NCBI RefSeq assembly: GCF_918697865.1
Contig: NZ_CAKKMV010000009.1
Span: forward strand, 186,001-250,000
Source: Massilia sp. Bi118
GTDB lineage: Bacteria > Pseudomonadota > Gammaproteobacteria > Burkholderiales > Burkholderiaceae_D
Direction of reading: 5' to 3'
Length of the DNA: 64,000 nt
Positions 1 through 9,360 of the stretch are shown piece after piece (the stretch's first letter is position 1; each line of letters starts with the position of its first letter). Position numbers and translations under genes: made by a program. The notes beneath the pieces were generated by a model. The model was not told the DNA's origin. It saw only the letters and a list, made by a program, of their open reading frames with translations, and ran no database searches.

Positions 1-1
1 C

Positions 2-976
2 GTGCTGTTCGTACTGTCGAGTGAGCGCAGCAGTGTGGACTCTGCCTCCACAGAACAGGCGGTGTCCGCGTTTCTGAAGGAGCGGCGAAACAGTTTCGAG
101 GCCGAATTACAGCAATCGAATCTGCAGTCGCAGCAGCGGGTCGATGCTGCCCGCCGGCGCGTTCAGGAGCTGACACAGGAGGGCGCCTATATCGCAGACC
201 AGATCGCTTTGCAGCAGCGCCGTGTCGTGTTGGCGGAGCAGGCGCAAAAGCGGTATGGCGACTTGCTGACAGCCAGGTATATTTCGGCGGCCCAGTTTCA
301 GGACAGGCAGGTGGAATTCCTCGACCAGCAACAGAAGCTGGCTGACCTCCAGCGGGCACAGGCGGCGACCAGGCGAGACCTGAGTACGGCGCAGGATGAT
401 ATCCGCGACAAGGAGCTGCAGGCACAGCGCGACGCCGGCGCACTGCGGCGCAGTGTCTCCAGCCTCGAGCAGGACCTGACCGAGAACGAGGCGCGCCGCG
501 AAATCCTGGTGCGTGCACCGCAGGATGGCATGGTGACCGCCATCACGATGGAACGCGGCCAGGCGGTGAGTGCGACGACGGTCCTTGCCTCGATCCTTCC
601 GGCGGGAGCGGCACTGGAAGCCGAAATTTATGCGCCGTCGCGTTCGGCCGGATTCGTCAAGTCGGGCATGCCGGTCATGCTGAGGTACCAGGCCTACCCC
701 TACCAGAAATTCGGCCAGTATCCAGCCGTCGTGCGCGAGGTTGCAAATACCTCGCTCCGTCCCGACGAGCTGACCTTACCCGGCGCAGCACCTGGCGCCG
801 CGGCCGAGCCGCTGTACCGTATCAGGCTGACGCTCGACAAACAAACGGTCCAGGCGTACGGCAACGTCCTGCCGCTGAAGTCCGGCATGCTGGTGGACGC
901 CAGTATCGTGCTGGAGCACCGCCGTCTGTACGAATGGGTGATCGAACCCCTGCTCAGTATTTCGGGAAAAATCTAA
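2..976 (+). CDS. HlyD-family periplasmic adaptor of a type I secretion system (5' end missing)
   Basis: This is a membrane-fusion protein that would bridge an inner-membrane ABC exporter to an outer-membrane channel. The reading frame is open at the window edge and no start is visible, so roughly the first 100 residues of a normal 400-residue adaptor are missing. Residues about 20-160 of the visible part are rich in Q, R, E and A and look like the long coiled-coil hairpin. Around residues 168-200 the stretch VRAPQDGMV is the lipoyl/barrel-sandwich half-motif, followed by a beta-rich C-terminal part. It lies 15 bp upstream of a C39-peptidase ABC transporter, which matches the CvaA/CvaB arrangement used to export double-glycine leader peptides. 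The family call is firm. The cargo is not in the window and may lie upstream. Confidence 0.85.
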   Translation: MLFVLSSERSSVDSASTEQAVSAFLKERRNSFEAELQQSNLQSQQRVDAARRRVQELTQEGAYIADQIALQQRRVVLAEQAQKRYGDLLTARYISAAQFQDRQVEFLDQQQKLADLQRAQAATRRDLSTAQDDIRDKELQAQRDAGALRRSVSSLEQDLTENEARREILVRAPQDGMVTAITMERGQAVSATTVLASILPAGAALEAEIYAPSRSAGFVKSGMPVMLRYQAYPYQKFGQYPAVVREVANTSLRPDELTLPGAAPGAAAEPLYRIRLTLDKQTVQAYGNVLPLKSGMLVDASIVLEHRRLYEWVIEPLLSISGKI

Positions 977-991
977 CGGACCGGCCCACCC

Positions 992-3130
992 ATGAGAATC
1001 ATCGAAAAACTGCGCTTGTCCTTCTGGCAGGCCCGGCGTCTTCCTGCCCTGCTCCAGAGCGAAGCTGCGGAGTGTGGCCTGGCATGCTTGTCGATGGTGG
1101 CAAGCTACTGGGGGCATCGGGTCAGTATCGCGAACATGCGCCAGCGCTACAGCGTCTCGCTGAAAGGCGTGACGCTCAAGGGTATCGTCACGATGGCCAA
1201 CGGGATGTCGCTCGACGCACGCCCTTTGCGCCTGGAACTGGAACATCTGCCGAATCTGAAGCTGCCCTGTATCCTGCACTGGAACCTCAACCACTTCGTC
1301 GTGCTCAAGGCAGTACGGTCGGGCCATGTCGTGATTCACGATCCGGCAGTCGGGGAGCGCCGCCTGGCGCTGGCCGAGGTGGCGAAGCACTTTACCGGCA
1401 TCGCACTCGAACTCAGGCCGTCCGCAACGTTCGAACGCAAAGCCGAGACCAGGCAGTTTTCACTCCTGTCGCTGATGGGGCATGTAGTTGGCCTGCGCGC
1501 CGGTCTGCTGCAACTGCTGCTGCTTGGCCTCGTCCTGCAGTTATGCACATTGATCGCACCTTTTTACCTGCAGTGGCTGATCGACGATGCGCTCCTCACG
1601 GCCGACCGCGACCTGATCACGGTGCTCGGTTGCGGTTTTCTTTTGCTGGTCGTGATCCAGACTTCTCTGGCAGCGGTACGCAGCTGGATCACGACCGTCC
1701 TGGCGACGAACCTGAACCTGCAATGGTTCGGCAATGCATTCGCGCATCTCATGCGCCTGCCCCTGCCATTTTTTGAAAAGCGCAATACCGGCGATATCGT
1801 GTCGCGCTTCAGTTCGATCCAATCGATGCAGAACGGCTTGACGACCCAACTCGTCGAAGCGGTGATCGATGGCGTCATGGTAATCGGCACGCTGGCAATG
1901 ATGCTTTTGTATAGCCCTGCGTTGGCGGCGGTTGCGGCGGCGACCGTCGGGGTCTATGTGTTGTTGCGCAGGGCCATGTTCCAGGCATTGAAAGAGGCGA
2001 CGGCCGAACAGATCATCCATGCTTCGAAACAGCATACGCATTTCATGGAATCGGTACGTGGCGTGCAAAGCATCCGCCTGTTCGGCCGTACCGACGAACG
2101 GCGCACGGGGTGGATGAACGCACTGGTCGACCAGTTCAATGCCACGCTGCGGATCGAAAAGCTGTCCGTCTCCGCCAGGACCGCGAATACTTTCCTGTTC
2201 GGCGCGGAGCGGGTCATCATCATCTGGATGGCCGCGCTAGCGGTGCTCGATAGCCGCTTCTCGGTGGGTATGCTGTTCGCTTTCATCAGCTACAAGGACC
2301 AGTTCAGCCAGCGCATGGCAAGCCTCGTCGACAAGATCTTCGATGTGCAGATGTTGCGTATTCACGGCGAGCGCGTGGCCGATATCGTCCTTGCAGACAC
2401 CGAACGGGAAACCGACGTGGCCGAGGTCGAGCTGGAGAGTATTTCGCCATCGGTCGAAGTGCGCAACCTGAGCTTCCGTTATGCCGACGGCGAGCCGGCA
2501 ATCCTGTCGAAGCTTAATCTGGTCATACCTGCCGGGCAGTGTATTGCGGTCACCGGGCCTTCAGGTTCCGGCAAGACCACCTTCATCAAACTGTTGCTCG
2601 GCCTCCTCGAACCGACTGAAGGAGAAATCCTGATCGGCGGGGTCAACCTGAAACAGCTGGGTTTGCGCAATTACAGAAAATTGCTTGGGACCGTCATGCA
2701 GGAAGATACGCTGTTCGCGGGATCGATTGCCGACAACATCAGCTTTTTCGATCCGTCGCCGGATCAGGAGCAGATACAAGCCTGTGCTTCGCTGGCAGCC
2801 ATCGGTGCGGAAATCCGCACCATGCCGATGGGATTCAATACTCTGGTCGGGGATATCGGGACAGGCCTGTCCGGCGGACAGAAACAGCGTATCCTGCTGG
2901 CCAGGGCGCTCTACAAAAATCCGAAGCTGCTGGTTCTGGATGAAGCGACCAGCCACCTCGACGTGTGGAACGAAAAATCGGTCAATAACGCCATCAAGAA
3001 AATTGCGATGACACGCATTATCGTGGCCCACCGTCCGGAAACCATCCAGATGGCGGAGCGCATCATCGTGCTGCAGAGCGGCGTCATTGTGCAGGACGAC
3101 GCAAGCGAGAAGACGGCGGCGTGCGCCTAG
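992..3130 (+). CDS. C39 peptidase-containing ABC exporter (CvaB/RaxB type)
   Basis: This inner-membrane exporter probably cleaves a double-glycine leader and transports the mature peptide. The 712-residue chain has all three expected modules. The N-terminal C39 peptidase has catalytic Cys28 (AECGLACL), His101 (NLNHFVVL) and Asp117 (IHDPAVG). A transmembrane domain spans about residues 160-440. The nucleotide-binding domain has Walker A at 522-530 (GPSGSGKTT), signature LSGGQKQR from 626 and Walker B LLVLDEA shortly after. Because the cysteine is present, this is a true processing transporter and not an HlyB-type one with a degenerate peptidase. It follows the adaptor gene by 15 bp and is presumably co-transcribed. 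No precursor peptide gene was found downstream. Confidence 0.93.
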   Translation: MRIIEKLRLSFWQARRLPALLQSEAAECGLACLSMVASYWGHRVSIANMRQRYSVSLKGVTLKGIVTMANGMSLDARPLRLELEHLPNLKLPCILHWNLNHFVVLKAVRSGHVVIHDPAVGERRLALAEVAKHFTGIALELRPSATFERKAETRQFSLLSLMGHVVGLRAGLLQLLLLGLVLQLCTLIAPFYLQWLIDDALLTADRDLITVLGCGFLLLVVIQTSLAAVRSWITTVLATNLNLQWFGNAFAHLMRLPLPFFEKRNTGDIVSRFSSIQSMQNGLTTQLVEAVIDGVMVIGTLAMMLLYSPALAAVAAATVGVYVLLRRAMFQALKEATAEQIIHASKQHTHFMESVRGVQSIRLFGRTDERRTGWMNALVDQFNATLRIEKLSVSARTANTFLFGAERVIIIWMAALAVLDSRFSVGMLFAFISYKDQFSQRMASLVDKIFDVQMLRIHGERVADIVLADTERETDVAEVELESISPSVEVRNLSFRYADGEPAILSKLNLVIPAGQCIAVTGPSGSGKTTFIKLLLGLLEPTEGEILIGGVNLKQLGLRNYRKLLGTVMQEDTLFAGSIADNISFFDPSPDQEQIQACASLAAIGAEIRTMPMGFNTLVGDIGTGLSGGQKQRILLARALYKNPKLLVLDEATSHLDVWNEKSVNNAIKKIAMTRIIVAHRPETIQMAERIIVLQSGVIVQDDASEKTAACA

Positions 3131-3195
3131 AATGAATAATCGTCTGGGTGTACTGTTAAAATCCGCAACACTCTTATAACGACATCGTCTCTGCA

Positions 3196-3408
3196 ATGAG
3201 TGTTCAGGCATTACACGGTATTACTTTAGAATCGGTCCTAACCCGCCTGGTCGAGCACTACGGCTGGGAAGGGCTCGGCCGCCGCATCGCGATCAACTGC
3301 TTCATCAAGGACCCCAGCATCAAGTCGAGCCTGAAGTTCCTGCGCAAGACGCCCTGGGCCCGCGAACAGGTCGAGAAGCTGTACCTGGAGACCAGGTTCA
3401 CCACATGA
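3196..3408 (+). CDS. VF530 family (DUF2132) small DNA-binding protein
   Basis: A 70-residue basic, all-helical protein matching the VF530/DUF2132 family, recognisable by [18 protein letters not shown] followed by [19 protein letters not shown] and a closing [11 protein letters not shown]. Family members are small predicted DNA-binding proteins of unknown cellular role. Its stop codon overlaps the ATG of the next gene (ATGA at 3405-3408), so the two are translationally coupled. Length is typical for the family. The family assignment is by recognition of the sequence pattern and the function is not known. Confidence 0.85.
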   Translation: MSVQALHGITLESVLTRLVEHYGWEGLGRRIAINCFIKDPSIKSSLKFLRKTPWAREQVEKLYLETRFTT

Positions 3409-3698
3409 GGGACGACATGTTGAACGAGAACGAAGACACCCTGAAAGCGCACCTGAAGACCCTGCACCGCCACCTCGAGGAAACGGGCGAGGTCGACGAC
3501 GAACTGGAGATGCTGCTGCGCCAGCTCGACGGCGACATCCGGCACGTGCTCGAGCGCCGCGCCGACGATCCGGACGCCAACACCTATGGCCTGGCCTCGC
3601 GCAGCCAGGAAATCACGGCCCGCTTCGCGGCCCGCCACCCGACCCTGGAGCCGGCGCTGCGCCAGCTTGGTAACATCCTCAACAACATGGGCATCTAA
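3405..3698 (+). CDS. DUF4404 family protein
   Basis: A 97-residue acidic, helical protein. It begins with a helix around [14 protein letters not shown], has an acidic linker ([15 protein letters not shown]) and ends [22 protein letters not shown], the pattern of DUF4404. These are small cytosolic proteins of unknown function. The ATG at 3405 overlaps the VF530 stop by four bases. A second in-frame ATG at 3417 is possible, but the overlap favours the first. The gene is followed by a structured intergenic region, so the pair probably ends its transcript there. Confidence 0.82.
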   Translation: MRDDMLNENEDTLKAHLKTLHRHLEETGEVDDELEMLLRQLDGDIRHVLERRADDPDANTYGLASRSQEITARFAARHPTLEPALRQLGNILNNMGI

Positions 3699-3707
3699 GA
3701 GCACCGA

Positions 3708-3858
3708 ACAAAGCCCCCATGGCGGCGTTGCATCGTCTCGCCGTACTAGCGTACTGTCTTCGTGGTCCGCCACTGCGGCGATGCGCCTTGCCCTGCGGGC
3801 TTTGTTAGGCGCTCTAAAACAACGTTTCATCCGCAATGGATGAGCCAAGTTGTTGAAA
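3708..3858. repeat. Long imperfect hairpin pair, candidate dispersed repeat or structured RNA
   Basis: AACAAAGCCC at 3708-3717 is complementary to GGGCTTTGTT at 3798-3807, enclosing a GC-rich interior with smaller complementary blocks (GGCG..GCATCG against CGGCGATGCGCC) and the near-palindrome GTACTAGCGTAC. A second imperfect hairpin follows at about 3819-3858 (ACAACG, TTCATCC against GGATGA, GTTGT). No T-tract closes the first stem, so it is not a simple terminator. It lies between DUF4404 and ygiQ. Confidence 0.5.
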
Positions 3859-3920
3859 ACTAAGCCATTTTTAAAAGGGGAGGGAGCTGGCCGCAGGCTT
3901 TTCCTGTAAAATATCGGCCA

Positions 3921-6227
3921 ATGAACTCCCCAGCCAATCTCTTCGCGAACGTTGCCAAACGTTCCAGCCGCGCTCCCGCCGCGCCCTTCCTGCCCATGAC
4001 CCGCGCCGAGATGGACAAGCTGGGCTGGGATTCGTGCGACATCATCCTGATCACGGGCGACGCCTATATCGACCACCCGAGCTTCGGAATGGCGCTGGTT
4101 GGGCGCTTGCTGGAAGCGCAGGGTTACCGGGTCGGCATCATCAGCCAGCCGGACTGGACCTCCGTGGAACCCTTCCGTGCGCTCGGCAAGCCGAACCTGT
4201 ACTGGGGCATCACCGCCGGCAACATGGACTCGATGGTCAACCGCTACACGGCCGACCGCAAGATCCGCTCGGACGACGCCTACACCCCGAACGCCGAGCC
4301 GAACAAGCGCCCGGACCGCGCCGTCACCGTCTACTGCCAGCGCGCCCGCGAAGCCTTCCCGGGCGTGCCGGTCATCGCCGGCTCGATCGAAGCCTCGCTG
4401 CGCCGCATCGCGCACTACGATTACTGGTCGGACAAGGTGCGCCGCTCGGTGCTGTTCGAATCGAAGGCCGACCTGGTCATCTTCGGCAACGCCGAGCGCG
4501 CGCTGGTCGACGTCACGCGCCGCATCGCCGCCGGCGAGAACATCAAGAGCATCCGCGACCTGCGCGGCACCGCCTTCCTGGTGCCGCACGGCTGGCTGCC
4601 GGATGAAGAGTGGTCGGTGCATAACTCGACCCGCGTCGACGTGCCGGGCCGCGTCGATCCGCATCCGAACCCGTATGCGATGGCGCAGGAAGACACCAAG
4701 GCTTGCGCCACCGAGAACGCGCAGCCGGAACCGGAAGTCAAACCGATCGTCATCATGACGCGCGAAGAGCGGCAAGCCGCGGCGCGCGAAAAGGCGCGCA
4801 AGACCGTGGTGCGCCTGCCGTCGTTTGAAACCGTCAGCGAAGACCCGGTGATGTACGCACACGCTTCGCGCGTGTTCCACCTGGAGTCGAACCCGGGCAA
4901 CGCGCGCGCGCTGGTGCAGCAGCACGGCGACCGCGACGTCTGGCTGAACGCGCCGCCGCTGCCGCTGGCGATGGACGAGATGGACGGGGTCTACGACCTG
5001 TCCTACGCGCGCGCGCCGCACCCGAGCTATGGCAAAGCGCACATCCCGGCTTGGGAGATGATCCGCTACTCGGTGAACATCATGCGCGGCTGCTTCGGCG
5101 GCTGCACTTTCTGTTCGATCACCGAGCACGAAGGCCGCATCATCCAGAGCCGTTCGGAGCCGTCGATCCTGCGCGAGATCGAGCTGATTCGCGACACGAC
5201 CAAGAATTTTGCGGGCACGATCACCGACCTCGGCGGCCCGACTGCCAACATGTACCGCCTGGCCTGCAAAGAGAAGAAAATCGAGGAAACCTGCCGCCGC
5301 CTGTCCTGCGTCTACCCGACCATCTGCTCCAACCTGGGCACCGACCACAGCAAGCTGATCTCGCTGTACCGCAAGGCGCGCGCAATCCCGGGCATCAAGA
5401 AGATCCTGATCGGTTCCGGCCTGCGCTACGACCTGGCCGTGCGTTCGCCCGAGTACGTGAAGGAGCTGGTCACGCACCACGTCGGCGGCCTGCTGAAGAT
5501 CGCGCCGGAGCACACGGAAGAGGGCACGCTGTCGAAGATGATGAAGCCGGGTATCGGCGCCTACGACGAGTTCAAGGCGCTGTTCGACAAGTACTCGAAG
5601 GAGACGGGCAAGAAGCAGTACCTGATCCCCTACTTCATCGCGGCCCACCCGGGTTCGACCGACGAGGACATGCTGAATCTCGCGTTGTGGCTGAAGAAGA
5701 ACAACTTCCACCTCGACCAGGTGCAGACCTTCACGCCGACCCCGATGGCGATGGCGACCACCATGTACCACACCGGGAAGAACCCGCTGGCCAAGGTGAC
5801 GGCGGAGTCGGAAGCGGTCCTCACCGCCAAGAGCGGCAAGACGCGCAAGCTGCACAAGGCCTTCCTGCGCTACTACGATCCGGAAAACTGGCCGGTGCTG
5901 CGCGAAGGCCTCAAGCGCATGGGCCGCGGCGACCTGATCGGCAATGGCGAGCGCCACCTGGTGCCGCCGCCCGGCAGCGAACTGGAAATGACGCCGCGCA
6001 GCGAGCGCAAGAGCATGCCGCTGGTGGCCGAGGCGCGCAGCGCGGCGCCGAAGGGCCGCGTGATCGAGGTGGCGACGCGCCGCAATGCCCGCGGCGCTAA
6101 CGGCGCCAACGGCGGTGGCGGCAAGGGCCGCAGCGAGCCGGCGCCCTTCATGGCGCCGCCGGGAAAGGCCAAGCCGGGCATTTTGTCGACCATCAAGGCC
6201 AAGCCGAAGGCGGCAGGACGCAAGTAA
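3921..6227 (+). CDS. YgiQ family radical SAM protein
   Basis: A 768-residue radical S-adenosylmethionine protein of the YgiQ family (UPF0313). The substrate of this family is not established. Residues 1-220 hold the UPF0313 N-terminal domain ([18 protein letters not shown]). The radical SAM core has its iron-sulfur motif C391-x3-C395-x2-C398 ([10 protein letters not shown]), then [15 protein letters not shown] and [11 protein letters not shown]. The last 90 residues are a basic, low-complexity tail rich in Arg, Gly, Ala and Lys, which is common in betaproteobacterial members. Length matches the family. It is monocistronic and ends at a strong terminator. Confidence 0.95.
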   Translation: MNSPANLFANVAKRSSRAPAAPFLPMTRAEMDKLGWDSCDIILITGDAYIDHPSFGMALVGRLLEAQGYRVGIISQPDWTSVEPFRALGKPNLYWGITAGNMDSMVNRYTADRKIRSDDAYTPNAEPNKRPDRAVTVYCQRAREAFPGVPVIAGSIEASLRRIAHYDYWSDKVRRSVLFESKADLVIFGNAERALVDVTRRIAAGENIKSIRDLRGTAFLVPHGWLPDEEWSVHNSTRVDVPGRVDPHPNPYAMAQEDTKACATENAQPEPEVKPIVIMTREERQAAAREKARKTVVRLPSFETVSEDPVMYAHASRVFHLESNPGNARALVQQHGDRDVWLNAPPLPLAMDEMDGVYDLSYARAPHPSYGKAHIPAWEMIRYSVNIMRGCFGGCTFCSITEHEGRIIQSRSEPSILREIELIRDTTKNFAGTITDLGGPTANMYRLACKEKKIEETCRRLSCVYPTICSNLGTDHSKLISLYRKARAIPGIKKILIGSGLRYDLAVRSPEYVKELVTHHVGGLLKIAPEHTEEGTLSKMMKPGIGAYDEFKALFDKYSKETGKKQYLIPYFIAAHPGSTDEDMLNLALWLKKNNFHLDQVQTFTPTPMAMATTMYHTGKNPLAKVTAESEAVLTAKSGKTRKLHKAFLRYYDPENWPVLREGLKRMGRGDLIGNGERHLVPPPGSELEMTPRSERKSMPLVAEARSAAPKGRVIEVATRRNARGANGANGGGGKGRSEPAPFMAPPGKAKPGILSTIKAKPKAAGRK

Positions 6228-6253
6228 GCTCTCTCCAGGTTCAGCCCTGAAAC

Positions 6254-6290
6254 AAAAACGGATTCATGCGCAAACATGAATCCGTTTTTT
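6254..6290 (+). terminator. Rho-independent terminator of ygiQ
   Basis: A perfect 15-bp stem (AAAAACGGATTCATG at 6254-6268 with its complement at 6275-6289), a six-base loop and a run of T residues. Confidence 0.9.
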
Positions 6291-6299
6291 TATTTCAAA

Positions 6300-6374
6300 A
6301 ATTCGGGGTCAGAGCACTTTTTTGAACGATCGCCCCTATGACGCTTGTCCGAAAAAGTGCTCTGACCCCGAATT
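6300..6374. repeat. 23-bp perfect inverted repeat with 29-nt spacer (REP-like or MITE-like)
   Basis: Arms at 6300-6322 and 6352-6374 are exact complements and contain the core GGGGTCAGAGCACTTTTT. The spacer is 29 nt. The element lies between the ygiQ terminator and the 3' end of the minus-strand permease, three bases from its stop codon. The core resembles palindromes seen around REP-associated tyrosine transposases in related bacteria. That is recollection, not a search result. Confidence 0.6.
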
Positions 6375-6377
6375 GTT

Positions 6378-7517
6378 TTAGACTTTCAGGTCCCCGCTCG
6401 CCTGCTTTTCGCGCAGCTGCTTTGCGTAGCGGTGCCTTGCCCGCAGCCGCGGATTGGTCATCAGCCGTCCCAGCGTCTCGCCGATCACCATCACCACGCC
6501 CAGCAGCGGCAGCACCAGCATCAGGCCGGCCACGCCGGACAATGCGCCGCCGATGAAGATCATCAGCACGGTAATCAGGGGGTGGATCTTGAGGCTGCGC
6601 CCGAGCGTGATCGGCATGAACACGAAGTCGTCCAGCAGGCGCGCCAGGATGAAGACGACAATGGCGCCGTAGGCAACCAGCGGATTGGATGGCGCGTCGG
6701 TGGCGGCGACGATCACCACCATCGCGCAGCCGACCACCGAGCCGATGAAGGGCACCCAGGCCAGCAGCGCCGAGATGAAACCCAGCAGCAGCGGCGAGGA
6801 GACGCCGATCACCCACAGGCCGAAGCCGAGCACGATGGTGTCGAGCACGGTCAGCTTGAGCAGGCCCTCGAAGTAGCGGCGCGCGGTCTGGTCGACCTGG
6901 TGCAGCAGGAACAGGGTGCGTTCGAAGTAGGCGTTCGGCACCGCGCGCGCCAGGAATTTCTTGAAGCGCAGGCCGTCGCGCAGGAAGAAGAAGGCGAGGA
7001 AGGGCGCCAGCAGCAGCGAGGGCAGCCAGCCGGCCGCGGTGACCAGGATGGTGGTCAGGTAGCGCTGGGCGAAGGTGTCGGTGAAGACCTTGAAACGCTT
7101 GTTGGCCAGCGAGGTGACGTGCATCTCCGCCAGGATCGGGAATTTCGCCTCCAGCAGCGCCATCGTGTTGCGGACAAAGGCCACGCCGCCGTTCGCGTAC
7201 AGCGCCAGCGTATCGCTCCAGGAGCCGCTGTCTTCCGGGCCCGCATTCCAGGACAGCGCGGCCACCAGCACCAGCGCGGACAGGCCGAAGAAGATGGCGC
7301 ACACCAGCATCGACGAGACGCTGCGCGAAAAGCCCAGGCGCAGCAGGCGCCGCATCGGGCCCAGCAGGGTGTAGTACATCACGATGCCGAAGATGAGCGG
7401 CAGGACCAGCCACAGCATGTGCTCGAGCAGCACCAGCAGCAGGCAGGTGACGGCAATGATTCCGGTCCAGACCACCGGCCCGGCGCGCTCTTCGCGGACC
7501 GCGGGTGCGGCGATCAT
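6378..7517 (-). CDS. AI-2E family (PerM/YdiK-like) permease
   Basis: A 379-residue polytopic inner-membrane protein of the AI-2E/PerM family. It has an N-terminal pair of membrane helices, a loop domain around residues 65-160, and then the conserved block LAPFLAFFFLRDG, FEGLLKLTVLDTIVLGFGLW, ISALLAWVPFIGS and GGALSGVAGLMLVLPLLGVVMVI. Members transport varied small molecules or ions, so the family name is not evidence of quorum signalling. A longer frame runs upstream, but the ATG at 7515-7517 overlaps the upstream gene's TGA (ATGA) and gives the normal family N-terminus, so it is taken as the start. It is co-transcribed with the cyclic-nucleotide-binding gene. Confidence 0.88.
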   Translation of the reverse strand: MIAAPAVREERAGPVVWTGIIAVTCLLLVLLEHMLWLVLPLIFGIVMYYTLLGPMRRLLRLGFSRSVSSMLVCAIFFGLSALVLVAALSWNAGPEDSGSWSDTLALYANGGVAFVRNTMALLEAKFPILAEMHVTSLANKRFKVFTDTFAQRYLTTILVTAAGWLPSLLLAPFLAFFFLRDGLRFKKFLARAVPNAYFERTLFLLHQVDQTARRYFEGLLKLTVLDTIVLGFGLWVIGVSSPLLLGFISALLAWVPFIGSVVGCAMVVIVAATDAPSNPLVAYGAIVVFILARLLDDFVFMPITLGRSLKIHPLITVLMIFIGGALSGVAGLMLVLPLLGVVMVIGETLGRLMTNPRLRARHRYAKQLREKQASGDLKV

Positions 7518-7996
7518 AGCGCTTCCAGCTGGGGGCGGCCGTCGAGCCGCTCGCGCAGGCGCTGGCCGATGTGGCGCGCCAGCGCCAGCGAAATCTTGTA
7601 GCCGATGACGGCGTCGGTATCCATCAGCGCCAGGAAGTCGTCGCGGAAGAACACCGCCAGTTCGCAATGGTCGATGGCGCGCACGCGGGCGCTGCGCGGC
7701 GAGTTGTCGAGCAGGGCGAGGTCGCCGAAGAAGCTGCCCGGTCCCAGCTCGCTCACCAGCTGGCGGCGGCCCTCGTGCATGCGGCTGATCTCGACGCGGC
7801 CCGCCATTACCAGGTAGAGCGCCTGGCCTTCCTCGTTCTCGTCGAAGACGATTTCCTCCGGCTGGTAGCGCCGTTCGTGCATCAGGCCATCCACGAACTT
7901 GACCTCGATCGGCTTGAGCGTGCGGAACAGGGACGTGTTCTGCAGCCGGCGCTGGCGCGGGGACAAGGTCTGGGACTTGAGGAAACCAAAGATCAC
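7514..7996 (-). CDS. Cyclic nucleotide-binding domain protein without a DNA-binding domain
   Basis: A 160-residue protein that is essentially one cNMP-binding fold (Crp/Fnr effector domain). Residues about 20-130 contain EEIVFDENEEGQALYLVMAGRVEI, then GPGSFFGDLALLDNSPRSARVRA, which is the phosphate-binding cassette with its G-E/D-L and R-S/T-A features. No helix-turn-helix follows, so it is not a Crp-type regulator. It overlaps the permease start by four bases and could regulate that membrane partner allosterically, which is inference. Confidence 0.85.
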   Translation of the reverse strand: MIFGFLKSQTLSPRQRRLQNTSLFRTLKPIEVKFVDGLMHERRYQPEEIVFDENEEGQALYLVMAGRVEISRMHEGRRQLVSELGPGSFFGDLALLDNSPRSARVRAIDHCELAVFFRDDFLALMDTDAVIGYKISLALARHIGQRLRERLDGRPQLEAL

Positions 7997-8208
7997 GGCG
8001 ACTCCAGTAAATATATGCTTGTCAATTATGCACGATTAACTTGTGCCACGCAGCAATAGCACGATGTCTGTGCCGTTATCAGACACTCAAAAGCACCCCG
8101 CACGAATCGTACGTGCACAAATGTTAAAAACGTGTAAGATAATTCCTATGTGCAACATGCGTTGCTATAAATACATGATCGGGCCGAGGCTGTCCTAGAG
8201 GGAACCGA

Positions 8209-9357
8209 GTGATCGACATTCAAACTTTCATGCTGGCGCTAGGCGTCGGCAATATCGCCTTTGCCCTGCTGATGGCGGGCTATATGCGCGGCGCGGACAA
8301 TAGTCCGGCCCTCTGCTACTGGATGTGGGGCCGCCTGTCGATCGGCCTTGCCCAGCTCTGCTGGTGGGCCGCGCCGCAGTTCGAGCTGCGCCTGGTCGAA
8401 GCTGTGTCGGCTTGCGCCTGGCTGGGCGGCGTTGCGCTGGAAGTGGGCGCCAATTGCCTGTTCTTCGGCTTTACGCGCTGGCGCAAGTCGCTCTACCTGT
8501 TCACCTTGCCCGGCTGGGTGGCGGTCTGCTATGCGGTGGCCACCGGCGCCTCACGGCTGCAGCTGACGGAACTGATCTCCTTCATCATCGCCCTGTACGT
8601 GTTCGGCGCGGCCGTGGTGCTGCTGCGTCCGCGCAAGGCGCCGCTGCTGCAGCGGCTGATCGGCGTCAACAACATCCTGTTCGCGCTGGCGATCTGGGCC
8701 TGGCTGGGCTTCGAAGGCGGCAGCCCCGGCACCGCCACGGCGCCGGTGATCGGCCTGGCCTACCTGGCCAGTTACCTGCTGATGATCGTGAACGGCTTCG
8801 GTTTCCTGTTGCTGTGCAAGCAGAAGGACGACGAGCTGATGCGCCGCCTGGCGACCATCGACGGTCTGACGGGCATGCTGAACCGCCGCGCCTTCTTCGA
8901 GCGTGCCGACGGCGCGCGCCAGCTCGCGCTGCGCCTGCGCAAGCCGATCGCCTTGCTGATGCTCGACATCGACCACTTCAAGCAGCTCAACGACAGCTAC
9001 GGCCACGCCAGCGGCGACGACGCGCTGAAGGTATTCGCGGACACCGCGCGCGGCGTGCTGCGCGAGCATGACCTCATCGGCCGGCTCGGCGGCGAGGAAT
9101 TCGCGCTGGTCCTGCCCGCCACCCGGCTCGAGGGCGCGCTCGAAGCAGCCGAGCGCCTGCGCCTTGCCGTGCTCGGCGTGCCGGTATTCGGCGGCGCGCC
9201 TGGCTACCGCATGACAGTCAGCATCGGCGCGGTGACGATCGAGGCCGGCGAGGAACTGACGGCGGCGCTGGCGCGCGCCGACCACGCGCTGTATGCGGCC
9301 AAGACCGGCGGGCGCAATCGCGTCGAGGTCGGCCAGCCGATGCTCAAAAGAGCGTGA
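8209..9357 (+). CDS. Membrane-bound diguanylate cyclase (GGDEF)
   Basis: Makes cyclic di-GMP from two GTP. The 382-residue protein has an N-terminal sensor of about six or seven hydrophobic helices (residues 1-205) followed by a GGDEF domain. The active-site motif is GGEEF at 294-298. An inhibitory I-site RxxD (R285-E-H-D288) lies exactly five residues before it, so product inhibition is likely. DGLTGMLNRRAF and DIDHFKQLNDSYGH are the usual nucleotide and metal signatures. Translation is assigned to GTG at 8209; no ATG fits the N-terminal helix. No EAL domain is present. It converges on the ABC ATPase gene with a three-base gap. Confidence 0.92.
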   Translation: MIDIQTFMLALGVGNIAFALLMAGYMRGADNSPALCYWMWGRLSIGLAQLCWWAAPQFELRLVEAVSACAWLGGVALEVGANCLFFGFTRWRKSLYLFTLPGWVAVCYAVATGASRLQLTELISFIIALYVFGAAVVLLRPRKAPLLQRLIGVNNILFALAIWAWLGFEGGSPGTATAPVIGLAYLASYLLMIVNGFGFLLLCKQKDDELMRRLATIDGLTGMLNRRAFFERADGARQLALRLRKPIALLMLDIDHFKQLNDSYGHASGDDALKVFADTARGVLREHDLIGRLGGEEFALVLPATRLEGALEAAERLRLAVLGVPVFGGAPGYRMTVSIGAVTIEAGEELTAALARADHALYAAKTGGRNRVEVGQPMLKRA

Positions 9358-9360
9358 AAT

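Noticed and set aside
3258-5957. Very long open frame antisense to ygiQ
   Set aside because: It mirrors a clearly coding radical SAM gene in a high-GC genome, its composition is rich in Arg, His and Val as expected of antisense frames, and it shows no family motif.
6378-7517. Quorum-sensing autoinducer-2 exporter
   Set aside because: The family name is historical; no luxS or lsr genes are present, so a signalling role is unsupported.
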